64,000 nucleotides of DNA from Bordetella genomosp. 7 (GTDB lineage: Bacteria > Pseudomonadota > Gammaproteobacteria > Burkholderiales > Burkholderiaceae_B): positions 310,001-374,000 of the forward strand of contig NZ_NEVK01000004.1 in the NCBI RefSeq assembly GCF_002261265.1. The letters run 5' to 3'. The position numbers and the translations under genes are program-made. This document shows, piece after piece, positions 24,647 to 32,297 of the stretch. Positions within the stretch are counted from its first letter, which is position 1. Each line of letters opens with the position of its first letter. Below the pieces are notes generated by a model. It was not told the DNA's origin and searched no databases. It was given only the letters and a program-made list of their open reading frames with translations.

Positions 24647-25533
24647 GCGGCCTTGTCCGTGTAGAGCTTCACGATACTGGAGAAATCGAGCTTGCCAGTG
24701 CCCGCCGCGCTATGCAATGAATACAGGTTGCGCGCCAGTTCGCCCAGCGGAATAGACGAGCGCGTGGACAGGGCGGATTCTGCCGCCAGGCCCAGGTCCT
24801 TGAGCATGAGATCCACGCCAAACCCACCCGCATAGCCCTTGGATGCCGGCGCATGATCCATGACGCCCGGCCACGGATTGTAGAGCTCGGTGGCCCAGTT
24901 GCGCCCCGAGCTTTTTGCAATGATGTCGGACAACACTTTGGGATCCAGGCCATTGGCCACACCCAGCGCCAGGGCCTCGGACGTGCCTGCCATCAGGATG
25001 CCGAGCAGCATGTTGTTGCAGATCTTGGCAACCTGCCCTGCCCCGGCCGCCCCCGCATGGAAGATGTTCTTGCCCATGCATTGCAACACGGGCATTGCGC
25101 GTTGCAGCGCGTCGGCTTCGCCGCCGACGATGAAGGTCAGCGTGCCGGCCACTGCGCCGCCCGTTCCGCCGGACACCGGCGCGTCTATCATGGCCAGCCC
25201 GCGGGCCTTGGCGGCCGCCGCCACCTTGCGGGCGGAATCTGGCGCGATGGTGCTGCAGTCGATGACGAGCGCGGCGGCATCGATGGCGGCAAGCAGGTCG
25301 TCGGCAAGATAGAGCGCTTCGACATGCTTGCTGGCCGGCAGCATGGTTACCACGACTTCGGCGCCCTTGACGGCCTCGGTTGCGTCGGCTGCGGCGCGCG
25401 CGCCCGCCGCCGCCAGGCCCTGCACGGCCTGCGGCACCAGATCGAATACGGTGAGTTGATGGCCGGCCTTGATCAGGTTGTGCGCCATGGGCGCGCCCAT
25501 GTTGCCCAGGCCGATGAACGCGATACTGCTCAT
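24643..25533 (-). CDS. mmsB: 3-hydroxyisobutyrate dehydrogenase
   Basis: 296 residues. Nucleotide-binding motif IGLGNMGAPMAHNLIKAGH, substrate loop DAPVSGGTGGAVAGT, and catalytic Lys in GAGQVAKICNNMLLG. It oxidises 3-hydroxyisobutyrate to methylmalonate semialdehyde with NAD+ in valine breakdown. AAGGAGACC precedes the start. It follows the hydroxyisobutyryl-CoA hydrolase by 78 bases. The methylmalonate-semialdehyde dehydrogenase (mmsA) is not in this window. Confidence 0.95.
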   Translation of the reverse strand: MSSIAFIGLGNMGAPMAHNLIKAGHQLTVFDLVPQAVQGLAAAGARAAADATEAVKGAEVVVTMLPASKHVEALYLADDLLAAIDAAALVIDCSTIAPDSARKVAAAAKARGLAMIDAPVSGGTGGAVAGTLTFIVGGEADALQRAMPVLQCMGKNIFHAGAAGAGQVAKICNNMLLGILMAGTSEALALGVANGLDPKVLSDIIAKSSGRNWATELYNPWPGVMDHAPASKGYAGGFGVDLMLKDLGLAAESALSTRSSIPLGELARNLYSLHSAAGTGKLDFSSIVKLYTDKAA

Positions 25534-25611
25534 GTTGGGTCTCCTTGGTTTTTATTGATGACAACGGTAATGCCCGGCCGGGCGCCTGAACCGGGCGCGG
25601 GGCCGAGGCAG

Positions 25612-26787
25612 TCAGTTTTCGGGCGGCCCGAGATCGGCAAGCGGATGCGGCTCGCCTTCGGGCCAGGGCGGCTCGAAAAAGCGCTGCACCCAGGCTTCGC
25701 TCGCGTCGTCAAGGGTGGCCGGATTCCATTTGGGCTGCTTGTCTTTATCGATAAGCAGGGCCCGTATGCCTTCGGCGAAATCGCCATGGGCCGCGCAAGC
25801 CAGCGCGGCGATGTACTCGGTGCGAAACACGTCGGCCAGCGAGCACAGGCGGGTGCGCTGCTGCAGGGTAAAAGCCAGCCGCGCCGAACCGGGAGAGCCG
25901 GCCAGCATGGTGGCCGCCGCGCGTGCCAGCCAGGGATCGGCATGTTCTTCAAGGGCCGCGATGGCCTGGTGGATGGCGCCCAGGTCGTTGCCGCTGCACA
26001 GGCTGTTGATCTGGAAGGCATGCTGGCGCAGCGGCCCCGGCGGCAGGGGCGCGGGCGGCTCGTGCGCCAGCAGCGCGCGACGCAACAGCCCATCGTTGAT
26101 GGAGCGCGGCGGCGGTGCGCCATTGCCGGGCCCGCCGGCCTGGCCTGCCCATGGGGTGTCGAGCAGGGTTTGCATGAAACGCGGCCAGTCTGCCGAATCG
26201 AGGCGGAAATCGGCCACCCCCGCGTAGAAGGCATCGGAGGTGTTCAGGTGCGCGCCCGTCAGGGCCAGGAACAGGCCCGTGCGACCCGGCATGCGGTTGA
26301 GCAGCCAGCTTCCCCCTACGTCGGGAAACAGGCCGATGGAAATTTCGGGCATGGCGATGCGCGATGTTTCGCTGACCACGCGATGGCTGGCTCCCATCAT
26401 GAGCCCCACGCCGCCGCCCATCACGATGCCATGCCCCCAGCACAGCAGCGGCTTGGGGTAGGTATGAATGCGGTAGTCCAGGCGATATTCGCGTTCGAAG
26501 AAATCGCGCGCCAGCCGGTTGGCCCAGGCGCCCTGCCCGCGATGCTGCTGCATGCTGCGATACAGGCCATGCAGGTCGCCGCCGGCGCTGAATGCCTTGT
26601 CGCCCGCCCCCTGCAGCACCACAATGGCCAGCCCGGCGTCGCGCGCCCATACATCCAGGCGCTCGGCAAGCAGATCGACCATTTCGAGCGACAACCCGTT
26701 GAGCGTCTGCGGCGCGTTCAGCGTCGCAATGCCCACGCGCATACCGTTGGACGCGGCCTTTTCTTCGAACAGCACCGGCGGGTTCAT
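25612..26787 (-). CDS. 3-hydroxyisobutyryl-CoA hydrolase (enoyl-CoA hydratase/isomerase superfamily)
   Basis: 391 residues. GHGIVMGGGVGLMMGASHRVVSETS split around PEISIGLFPDVGGSWLL is the HIBCH-specific motif that separates the hydrolase from ordinary hydratases (about 260 residues). It hydrolyses 3-hydroxyisobutyryl-CoA, the committed thioester step of valine degradation. It overlaps the acyl-CoA dehydrogenase stop (ATGA) and precedes mmsB, which supports this assignment over a generic hydratase. Confidence 0.92.
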   Translation of the reverse strand: MNPPVLFEEKAASNGMRVGIATLNAPQTLNGLSLEMVDLLAERLDVWARDAGLAIVVLQGAGDKAFSAGGDLHGLYRSMQQHRGQGAWANRLARDFFEREYRLDYRIHTYPKPLLCWGHGIVMGGGVGLMMGASHRVVSETSRIAMPEISIGLFPDVGGSWLLNRMPGRTGLFLALTGAHLNTSDAFYAGVADFRLDSADWPRFMQTLLDTPWAGQAGGPGNGAPPPRSINDGLLRRALLAHEPPAPLPPGPLRQHAFQINSLCSGNDLGAIHQAIAALEEHADPWLARAAATMLAGSPGSARLAFTLQQRTRLCSLADVFRTEYIAALACAAHGDFAEGIRALLIDKDKQPKWNPATLDDASEAWVQRFFEPPWPEGEPHPLADLGPPEN

Positions 26788-27938
26788 CTGATATCGGCTC
26801 CCTTTTCGAGCAATTGACGGGCCACGATGACACGCATGATTTCGTTGGTGCCCTCGAGTATCTGGTGAACCCGAGTATCGCGCACCAGGCGCTCCAGAGG
26901 ATAGTCGCGCAAGTACCCATAGCCGCCGTGGATCTGCTGCGCATCAAGGCAGATCTGGAACCCCATGTCGGTGGCAAAGCGCTTGGCCATCGCGCAGTAG
27001 GTGCCGGCGTCGGGCGAACCGGCGTCGAGCTTGCAGGCTGCCAGCCGCACCATCTGGCGCGCGGCGACCAGATGCGTGGCCATGTCGGCCAGCTTGAACT
27101 GCAGGGCCTGGAACTCGGCCAGCCGCCGTCCGAACTGGCTGCGCTCGTGCATATAGCGCCGCGCGGCATCCAGCGCGCCCTGTGCCGCCCCCACCGAACA
27201 TGTGCCGATGTTGATGCGGCCGCCATCCAGGCCTTTCATGGCGATCTTGAAGCCTTCGCCTTCCCGGCCCAGCAGGTTTTCGGCCGGCACCCGGACGTTC
27301 TCGAAAGTGATGGGTCGGGTCGACTGGCTGTTCCACCCCATTTTTTCTTCTTTACGACCGTAGCTGATTCCCGGGCTGTCGGCCGGCACCGCGAACGCGC
27401 TGACGCCGCCCGGCCCGCCGGCTCCCGTGCGCGCCATGACGACCAGCAAGTCCGTATCGCCGCCGCCCGAAATAAAAGCCTTGGCGCCGTTCAGCACATA
27501 TTCGCCGCCATCGAGCTCCGCGCGGGTGGCCAGCGATCCGGCGTCCGAGCCCGCCCCCGGCTCGGTCAGACAATACGAAGCCAGCTTCTGCCCGCTGGCC
27601 AGCAATGGCCCCCACGCTTCGCGCACGGCGGGCGTGGCCCATTGGCCGATCATCCAGGTGGCCATATTGTGAATGGTGAGGAATGCCGTGGTCGAAGGGT
27701 CGACGGCGGCCATTTCCTCGAACACCAGGGTGGCGTCCAGCCTGGGCAGCCCCAACCCGCCGATGTCTTCGGCGGCATAGATGGCGCAGAACCCCAGTTC
27801 GCCCGCGCGCCCCAGGGCTTCGCGCGGAAAAATGCCTTCGGCGTCCCAGTGCGCCGCATGGGGCGCGAGCTCTCCTTCGGCGAAATCGCGCGCGGCCTGG
27901 GCGAAGGCCTGCTGCTCGTCGGTCAGTTCCAGATCCAC
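26784..27938 (-). CDS. Acyl-CoA dehydrogenase, probably isobutyryl-CoA specific
   Basis: 384 residues from a GTG at 27938 with AGGAGA nine bases upstream. The FAD-binding ACAD signatures are CLTEPGAGSDAGS and the C-terminal QIHGGYGYLRDYPLERLVRD. The catalytic Glu is likely in the following LEGTNEIMR. Clustered with HIBCH and mmsB, it probably forms methacrylyl-CoA from isobutyryl-CoA. It heads the leftward valine operon; a LiuR-like box lies 83 bases upstream. The hydratase making 3-hydroxyisobutyryl-CoA is not seen here. Confidence 0.92.
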   Translation of the reverse strand: MDLELTDEQQAFAQAARDFAEGELAPHAAHWDAEGIFPREALGRAGELGFCAIYAAEDIGGLGLPRLDATLVFEEMAAVDPSTTAFLTIHNMATWMIGQWATPAVREAWGPLLASGQKLASYCLTEPGAGSDAGSLATRAELDGGEYVLNGAKAFISGGGDTDLLVVMARTGAGGPGGVSAFAVPADSPGISYGRKEEKMGWNSQSTRPITFENVRVPAENLLGREGEGFKIAMKGLDGGRINIGTCSVGAAQGALDAARRYMHERSQFGRRLAEFQALQFKLADMATHLVAARQMVRLAACKLDAGSPDAGTYCAMAKRFATDMGFQICLDAQQIHGGYGYLRDYPLERLVRDTRVHQILEGTNEIMRVIVARQLLEKGADIR

Positions 27939-28020
27939 GGTTGTCTCCTGTTGATCGGTCTTGATGCGCCGTGGCTGCCTTGTGGGCCGCCACGCCGGTC
28001 AAGCGCCGATTTTGCATGAC

Positions 28021-28037
28021 GTTAACGTAAACGTAAA
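28021..28037 (-). promoter_or_regulatory. LiuR-like operator upstream of the valine operon
   Basis: The minus strand reads TTTACGTTTACGTTAAC at 28037-28021, matching the LiuR (MerR-type) branched-chain amino-acid operator with its three ACGT-type steps. It lies 83 bases before the acyl-CoA dehydrogenase GTG. The regulator gene is not in the window. The match is from memory of the motif, so it is a prediction. Confidence 0.65.
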
Positions 28038-28122
28038 CCTTTTGAACCTGATATTACGCCCGATGGGCAGGCGGATTTTGTCAGGCCGGCGACAATGGAG
28101 CCCGCATGGGCCGGCCGGCGGG

Positions 28123-28464
28123 CTAGAGCAGCCCTGGGGGGCGCTCGCGCCCCTGTCGCGCCGCCTTGGCGCGCCGGTGCTCGGCGCGGCGCCGGCGCGA
28201 TATCTTGGGGTCGAAGGTCAGGGGCCGGTAGATTTCCAGGCGATCGCCGTCAGACAGCGGCGTGCCGGGCTGGCAGGACTTGCCGTAGATTCCCACCCCG
28301 TGCTCCCAGGCATCGCGGCCAGGGTACTGGGTTGCAAACCCGCTGGCGCGCACCGCGTCGGCGGCCGTGGCCGAAGCCGGCAGGCGCACCGTGCGCTGCC
28401 ATGCCGAGGTTGCAGATTCGGCAAAGCATACGCACACCTGCAGCGTGCCCGCTTCATTCGCCAT
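28123..28464 (-). CDS. rnfH: RnfH family protein (UPF0125)
   Basis: 113 residues, ubiquitin-like fold of the RnfH family. Start at 28464 overlaps the ratA stop by 11 bases. The motif KSCQPGTPLSDGDRLEIYRPLTFDP is family-typical (shown in part). The C-terminus is Arg/Lys-rich. It is nearly always found with ratA and smpB, as here; its biochemical role is not established. Confidence 0.92.
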   Translation of the reverse strand: MANEAGTLQVCVCFAESATSAWQRTVRLPASATAADAVRASGFATQYPGRDAWEHGVGIYGKSCQPGTPLSDGDRLEIYRPLTFDPKISRRRRAEHRRAKAARQGRERPPGLL

Positions 28465-28888
28465 ACACTGCCTGCGCCCGCTTGGTGAACGAATCGATGA
28501 AGCTCGTGGCAATGCGGTTGAAAACCGGCCCCACCACCATCTCGAGCGCCCGGTTGGAAAAGGCGTATTCCAGAGTGAACAGCACCTTGCAGGCGTCCGG
28601 GGCCAGGGCATGGAACTCCCAGTGCCCCACCAGCATCGAAAACGGGCCGTCGACCAGTTCGAGCTCGATGCGCTCGGGATAATTGTGCGTGTTGCGCGTG
28701 GTGAACCGCTGCTTCATGCCGGCAAAACTGATCTGGATCGATGCCTGCATGCCGTGCTCGGTGCGCGACTGCACCTCGGCGCCGCCGCACCAGGGCATGA
28801 ATTCGGGATACTTCTCCACGTCGGCCACCAGATCGAACATCTGCGCGGCGCTGTAGGGAACCAGGACGGATCGCTGTACTTTGTGCAT
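28454..28888 (-). CDS. ratA: RatA/COQ10-like START-domain protein
   Basis: 144 residues of the polyketide-cyclase/START fold. YSAAQMFDLVADVEKYPEFMPWCGG is the RatA/COQ10 signature (given in part), and FHALAPDACKVLFTLEYAFS lines the hydrophobic cavity. E. coli RatA blocks 50S-30S joining, while eukaryotic COQ10 binds ubiquinone, so both ribosome and quinone roles have been proposed. It is coupled to rnfH and diverges from smpB. Confidence 0.93.
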   Translation of the reverse strand: MHKVQRSVLVPYSAAQMFDLVADVEKYPEFMPWCGGAEVQSRTEHGMQASIQISFAGMKQRFTTRNTHNYPERIELELVDGPFSMLVGHWEFHALAPDACKVLFTLEYAFSNRALEMVVGPVFNRIATSFIDSFTKRAQAVYGE

Positions 28889-28957
28889 CGGCTATCGCAA
28901 ATGGCTAGAATGATCAGATTTTACCGGTAGCGCCGCTACCTCCGGATTTTCCGCCTC

Positions 28958-29425
28958 ATGAGCATCATCGACAACCGCAAGGCCTCGCACGACTATTTCA
29001 TCGAAGACCGCTACGAAGCCGGCCTGGTTCTGCAGGGCTGGGAAGTCAAGGCGATCCGCGAAGGCCGCGTGCAACTGAAAGAAAGCTACGTCATCGTGCG
29101 CGACGGCGAACTCTATCTGCTGGGCATGCATGTCAGCCCATTGCCGACCGCGTCCACGCACATCCACCCCGACGCCATGCGCACGCGCAAGCTGCTGCTC
29201 AAGGCCGAAGAAATCAGCAAGCTGATCGGCAAGGTCGAGCAACGCGGCTATACCCTGGTGCCGCTGAACCTGCACTACAAGAATGGGCGCATCAAGCTTG
29301 ATTTCGCGCTGGGCCGCGGCAAGAAACTGTACGACAAGCGCGACACGGCGCGCGAAAAAGACTGGCAGCGCGAGAAAGAACGCATGATGAAGCACGACAC
29401 GCGCAATGCGCGCAAGGGCGACTAG
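28958..29425 (+). CDS. smpB: SsrA-binding protein
   Basis: 155 residues. [20 protein letters not shown] and [19 protein letters not shown] mark the OB-fold that binds tmRNA, and the C-terminal tail ([20 protein letters not shown], then RMMKHDTRN) is basic. With SsrA RNA it rescues stalled ribosomes. It diverges from ratA-rnfH and converges with qmcA. A hairpin without a T-run follows. Confidence 0.97.
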   Translation: MSIIDNRKASHDYFIEDRYEAGLVLQGWEVKAIREGRVQLKESYVIVRDGELYLLGMHVSPLPTASTHIHPDAMRTRKLLLKAEEISKLIGKVEQRGYTLVPLNLHYKNGRIKLDFALGRGKKLYDKRDTAREKDWQREKERMMKHDTRNARKGD

Positions 29426-29445
29426 GCGGGCCCCTGGGCCCGCCT
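29424..29445. other. GC-rich hairpin between convergent smpB and qmcA
   Basis: AGGCGGGCCC (29424-29433) pairs perfectly with GGGCCCGCCT (29436-29445); the practical loop is about 4 bases. It overlaps the smpB stop codon end and has no T-run on either strand, so it may help 3'-end formation without being a classical terminator. Confidence 0.6.
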
Positions 29446-29460
29446 GGCGCGTCCGGCCTG

Positions 29461-30390
29461 TCAGGCCGTCTTGCCGGACTTCACGATCGTCATGGCCGAG
29501 GCGATCAACCCGCCCACGTCTGCCAGGTTCGACGGCAGGATCAGCGTATTGCCTTCCTTGGCCACATTGCTGAACGCATCCACGTAGCGTTCGGCCACCT
29601 GCAGGTTCACCGCTTCCATGCCACCCGGCTGGCGCACGGCCTCGCCGACCTGCGTGATGGCCTTGGCCGTCGCTTCGGCAATGGCCAGCACGGCCGCTGC
29701 CTCGCCCTGCGCCTGGTTGATCTGCGCCTGCTTTTCGCCTTCGGAGCGCGCGATGGCGGCTTCCCGTTCGCCGGTAGCGATGTTGATCTGCTCCTGGCGA
29801 CGGCCTTCCGAAGCGGCGATAAGCGCCCGCTTTTCGCGCTCGGCCGTGATCTGCGCCTGCATGGCGCGCAGGATTTCGTTGGGCGGAGTCAGATCCTTGA
29901 TTTCGTAGCGCAACACCTTCACGCCCCAATTCAGGGCGGCCTCGTCCAGCGCGCTGACGATGGTGCTGTTGATGAACTCGCGTTCTTCGAACGTGCGGTC
30001 GAGTTCCATTTTGCCGATCACCGAACGCAGCGTGGTCTGGGCCAGCTGGGTAATGGCCGAAATATAGTTGGACGACCCGTACGATGCGCGCATGGCGTCG
30101 GTTACCTGGAAATACAGCACGCCGTCGACCTGCAGCTGGGTGTTGTCGCGGGTGATGCAGACCTGGCTGGGCACATCCAGCGGAATTTCCTTCAGCGAGT
30201 GCTTGTACGACACCCGCTCGATGAACGGGATGACAAAGCCCGCGCCGGGCGAGAGCACCCGATCGAATTTGCCCAGGCGCTCGACCACCCAGGCATGTTG
30301 CTGCGGAACGATGGCAATGGCCTTGATGATGACCAGCAAGGCCAGGATGACCAGTACGATCAGGGTGATGGTGGAAGTGTCAAACATCAT
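29461..30390 (-). CDS. qmcA: QmcA-type SPFH/stomatin membrane protein
   Basis: 309 residues from the ATG at 30390. It has one N-terminal membrane helix (TITLIVLVILALLVIIKAIA), then an SPFH/prohibitin domain (VVERLGKFDRVLSPGAGFVIPFI; YKHSLKEIPLDVPSQ) and a coiled coil rich in Ala/Glu/Gln (EREAAIARSEGEKQAQINQAQ). It scaffolds membrane microdomains and may guide FtsH-type proteases. It forms an operon with the nfeD gene 32 bases upstream, its usual partner. Confidence 0.94.
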   Translation of the reverse strand: MMFDTSTITLIVLVILALLVIIKAIAIVPQQHAWVVERLGKFDRVLSPGAGFVIPFIERVSYKHSLKEIPLDVPSQVCITRDNTQLQVDGVLYFQVTDAMRASYGSSNYISAITQLAQTTLRSVIGKMELDRTFEEREFINSTIVSALDEAALNWGVKVLRYEIKDLTPPNEILRAMQAQITAEREKRALIAASEGRRQEQINIATGEREAAIARSEGEKQAQINQAQGEAAAVLAIAEATAKAITQVGEAVRQPGGMEAVNLQVAERYVDAFSNVAKEGNTLILPSNLADVGGLIASAMTIVKSGKTA

Positions 30391-30422
30391 GGAAGTTCCC
30401 TGGGTGGTAGTGAATAAGCATG

Positions 30423-30860
30423 TCAGCCATGCGCCGCGCTCTTGGGCGCCAGCACCAGGCAATTGCCGCGCACTTCGGCGATGACATGGGCGCCCGCCAT
30501 GCGCGGGTGGCCGGCGGCCAGTTCGGCCTGCCAGTGCGCGCCGCGATACCACACCCGGGCCGCCCCGGCGTCGGACCAGGCTTCTACTTGTACGGTCTGG
30601 CCGATATCCATGTTGACATCGGCGTTGCGCGCAGCGTTGACCTCGCGCTTTTTCAAGACGCCGGCGCGGCGCAACACCAGCAGCCCCAGCAGCGCTACCA
30701 GCGCGCACGCGGCCAGCTGCCATTCGAAGCCCGCGGCCAGCCACGCGGCAATGCCGCCCCCGACCAGCCCCAAGGCAACCAGCAGCAGGTAGAAGGTGCC
30801 GCTGGCGACTTCGCCGATCAGCGCCAGCGCCGCCAGGCCGAACCAGATCCACATGCCCAT
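30423..30860 (-). CDS. NfeD family membrane protein
   Basis: 145 residues from the ATG at 30860; a second ATG at 30854 is possible. Three membrane helices (WIWFGLAALALIGEVASGTFYLL then two more) precede a small C-terminal OB-fold (GQTVQVEAWSDAGAARVWYR and GNCLVLAPK), typical of short NfeD (1b class). NfeD is the standard partner of SPFH proteins such as QmcA. It is probably cotranscribed with qmcA and divergent to the amidotransferase gene. Confidence 0.93.
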   Translation of the reverse strand: MGMWIWFGLAALALIGEVASGTFYLLLVALGLVGGGIAAWLAAGFEWQLAACALVALLGLLVLRRAGVLKKREVNAARNADVNMDIGQTVQVEAWSDAGAARVWYRGAHWQAELAAGHPRMAGAHVIAEVRGNCLVLAPKSAAHG

Positions 30861-30953
30861 ACGACTTGTCCAGTTCAAATTGATACCGCGTCGATTGTAC
30901 GGATTTCCGCCACACACCGTGCGAAATCGCGGCGCGGAGCTTATCATGGCGGC

Positions 30954-31706
30954 ATGAACTCCGCCGTCCGCCCTGAACGTCCCGTGCTCATCCTGCACAC
31001 TGGCGACCCCGACGACGGCCTGCGGCGCCGCCACGGCGATTATGCGCAGATGCTGCGCCATGCCGCGGGCCTGGCCGCCGATGCCGCACATATCGTGCGC
31101 GTCTTCGAGGGGCAAACGCCTCTGGGCGCCGACGCCTATCGCGCGGTGCTGATCACCGGCTCCCCGGCCATGGTCACCGACCACGAAAGCTGGAGCGAAC
31201 AGACGGCCCAGTGGCTGCGCCAGGCCGCCGCGCAGCGCCTGCCCATGTTCGGCGTCTGCTACGGCCACCAGCTGCTTGCCTATGCACTGGGCGGGGCCGT
31301 CGACTTCAACCCGCAGGGCCGCGAACTGGGCACGCAAACCATCGACTGCCTGTCCGCCGCCGAAGGCGACCCGCTCATGGCCGGCTTGCCGGTGAGCTTT
31401 CCCGCGCAACTGCTGCACGCCCAGACCATCACGCGCCTGCCCGATGGCGCCGTGACCCTGGCGCGCTCGGCGCTCGACGCCCATCAGCTGGTGCGCCTGG
31501 CTCCCGGTATTTATTCATCGCAGTTTCATCCGGAATTCGGCCCGGAATTCCTGCGCGCGCACCTGATACGCTATCAGGCCGTTTATGCGCGCGAAGGCCT
31601 GGACGCCGCCGCGCTGGCCGCCAACCTGAAGCCCACCCCTACCGCGGCCAGCCTGCTGCGCAGGTTCCTGCGCCTGAACCACGCGCCCGCCACTCAACAG
31701 GCATAA
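30954..31706 (+). CDS. Class I glutamine amidotransferase-like protein
   Basis: 250 residues from the ATG at 30954. The triad is recognisable: Cys in MFGVCYGHQLLAYALGG, His and Glu in SSQFHPEFGPEF. It resembles the YfeJ/GuaA-N group of stand-alone glutamine amidotransferases, which supply ammonia or hydrolyse gamma-glutamyl compounds; the target is unknown. The last 10 codons lie inside a 302-base tandem duplication, so a partial copy of the gene end follows. It converges with ppsA. Confidence 0.9.
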   Translation: MNSAVRPERPVLILHTGDPDDGLRRRHGDYAQMLRHAAGLAADAAHIVRVFEGQTPLGADAYRAVLITGSPAMVTDHESWSEQTAQWLRQAAAQRLPMFGVCYGHQLLAYALGGAVDFNPQGRELGTQTIDCLSAAEGDPLMAGLPVSFPAQLLHAQTITRLPDGAVTLARSALDAHQLVRLAPGIYSSQFHPEFGPEFLRAHLIRYQAVYAREGLDAAALAANLKPTPTAASLLRRFLRLNHAPATQQA

Positions 31707-31771
31707 AGCGCGCGCGGCGGCGTCGCCAGCCATCCAGGGTGTCTGACACCCTACGGGAGTCAGACACCGGC

Positions 31772-31831
31772 GGCAGCCCACTTCCAGGCAGCCCACTTCC
31801 AGGCAGCCCATGTCCACGCAGCCCACGTCCA
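31772..31831. repeat. 15-bp minisatellite, 4 units (copy 1)
   Basis: Four units of the type GGCAGCCCACTTCCA run head to tail (31772, 31787, 31802, 31817), with changes CATGTCCA and CGCAGCCCACGTCCA in units 3 and 4. They join directly to hairpin 2 at 31832. Confidence 0.93.
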
Positions 31832-31936
31832 GGTGTCTGACTCCCGCCAGGGTGTCAGACACCACCCAGCCGAAAAGCCGATTGCTGGTGCCTGACTCCC
31901 GCCGGGTGTCACACACCGCACCCAGCCGCCGCGCAC

Positions 31937-31967
31937 AAAAAAGCCTGGCGCCCCAAAGGCGCCAGGC
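31937..31967 (-). terminator. Duplicated copy of the ppsA terminator
   Basis: Minus-strand stem GCCTGGCGCC / GGCGCCAGGC (31943-31967) with T-run opposite A 31937-31942. It lies 331 bases past the ppsA stop and is a copy of the terminator at 32224-32253 carried by the tandem duplication, so it gives a back-up terminator. Confidence 0.85.
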
Positions 31968-32073
31968 TTGCTCACACCGACCACGCGGCCGCCACTCAAC
32001 AGGCATAAAGCGCGCGCGGCGGCGTCGCCAGCCACCCAGGGTGTCTGACACCCTACGGGAGTCAGACACCGGC

Positions 32074-32118
32074 GGCAGCCCACTTCCAGGCAGCACACTT
32101 CCAGGCAGCCCACGTCCA
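32074..32118. repeat. 15-bp minisatellite, 3 units (copy 2)
   Basis: Units at 32074, 32089 and 32104 are GGCAGCCCACTTCCA with one base change in unit 2 (CAGCACAC) and ACGTCCA in unit 3. The unit count differs from copy 1, showing slippage after duplication. Confidence 0.92.
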
Positions 32119-32223
32119 GGTGTCTGACTCCCGCCAGGGTGTCAGACACCACCCAGCCGAAAAGCCGATTGCTGGTGCCTGACTCCCGCCGGGTGTCACA
32201 CACCGCACCCAGCCGCCGCGCAC

Positions 32224-32253
32224 AAAAAAACCTGGCGCCCCAAAGGCGCCAGG
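32224..32253 (-). terminator. Rho-independent terminator of ppsA
   Basis: Minus strand: CCTGGCGCC / GGCGCCAGG stem (32231-32253), five-base loop, then seven T. It lies 45 bases after the ppsA stop codon. A small hairpin CTTGCC/GGCAAG (32272-32287) and the palindrome GCAAGCTTGC (32267-32276) sit between. Confidence 0.92.
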
Positions 32254-32297
32254 CTTGTTCACACCGGCAAGCTTGCCTGACGGCAAGCCGAGCAGCT

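Larger units (their letters stand above)
31678..31979. repeat. Tandem duplication, copy 1 (302 bp)
   Basis: It starts within the last codons of the amidotransferase gene and contains hairpins at 31738-31768, 31832-31863 and 31887-31917, four 15-base minisatellite units (31772-31831) and a copy of the ppsA terminator (31937-31967). Copy 2 follows directly. The two differ by only a few bases plus one lost 15-mer, which suggests a recent event. Confidence 0.93.
31980..32266. repeat. Tandem duplication, copy 2 (287 bp)
   Basis: It repeats copy 1 with offset 302, including the amidotransferase end (stop copy at 32006-32008, last codons HAAATQQA versus HAPATQQA in the gene). Hairpins lie at 32040-32070, 32119-32150 and 32174-32204. 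It has three instead of four minisatellite units (32074-32118), which explains the 15-base length difference. Confidence 0.93.

Noticed and set aside
24853-26817. A 654-codon plus-strand open frame
   Set aside because: It is antisense to mmsB and the hydroxyisobutyryl-CoA hydrolase; no domain is recognisable.
28454-28888. A toxin-antitoxin pair (RatA with RnfH as antitoxin)
   Set aside because: The order is a conserved housekeeping cluster with smpB; antitoxin function of RnfH is not supported and COQ10-like quinone binding is an equal alternative.
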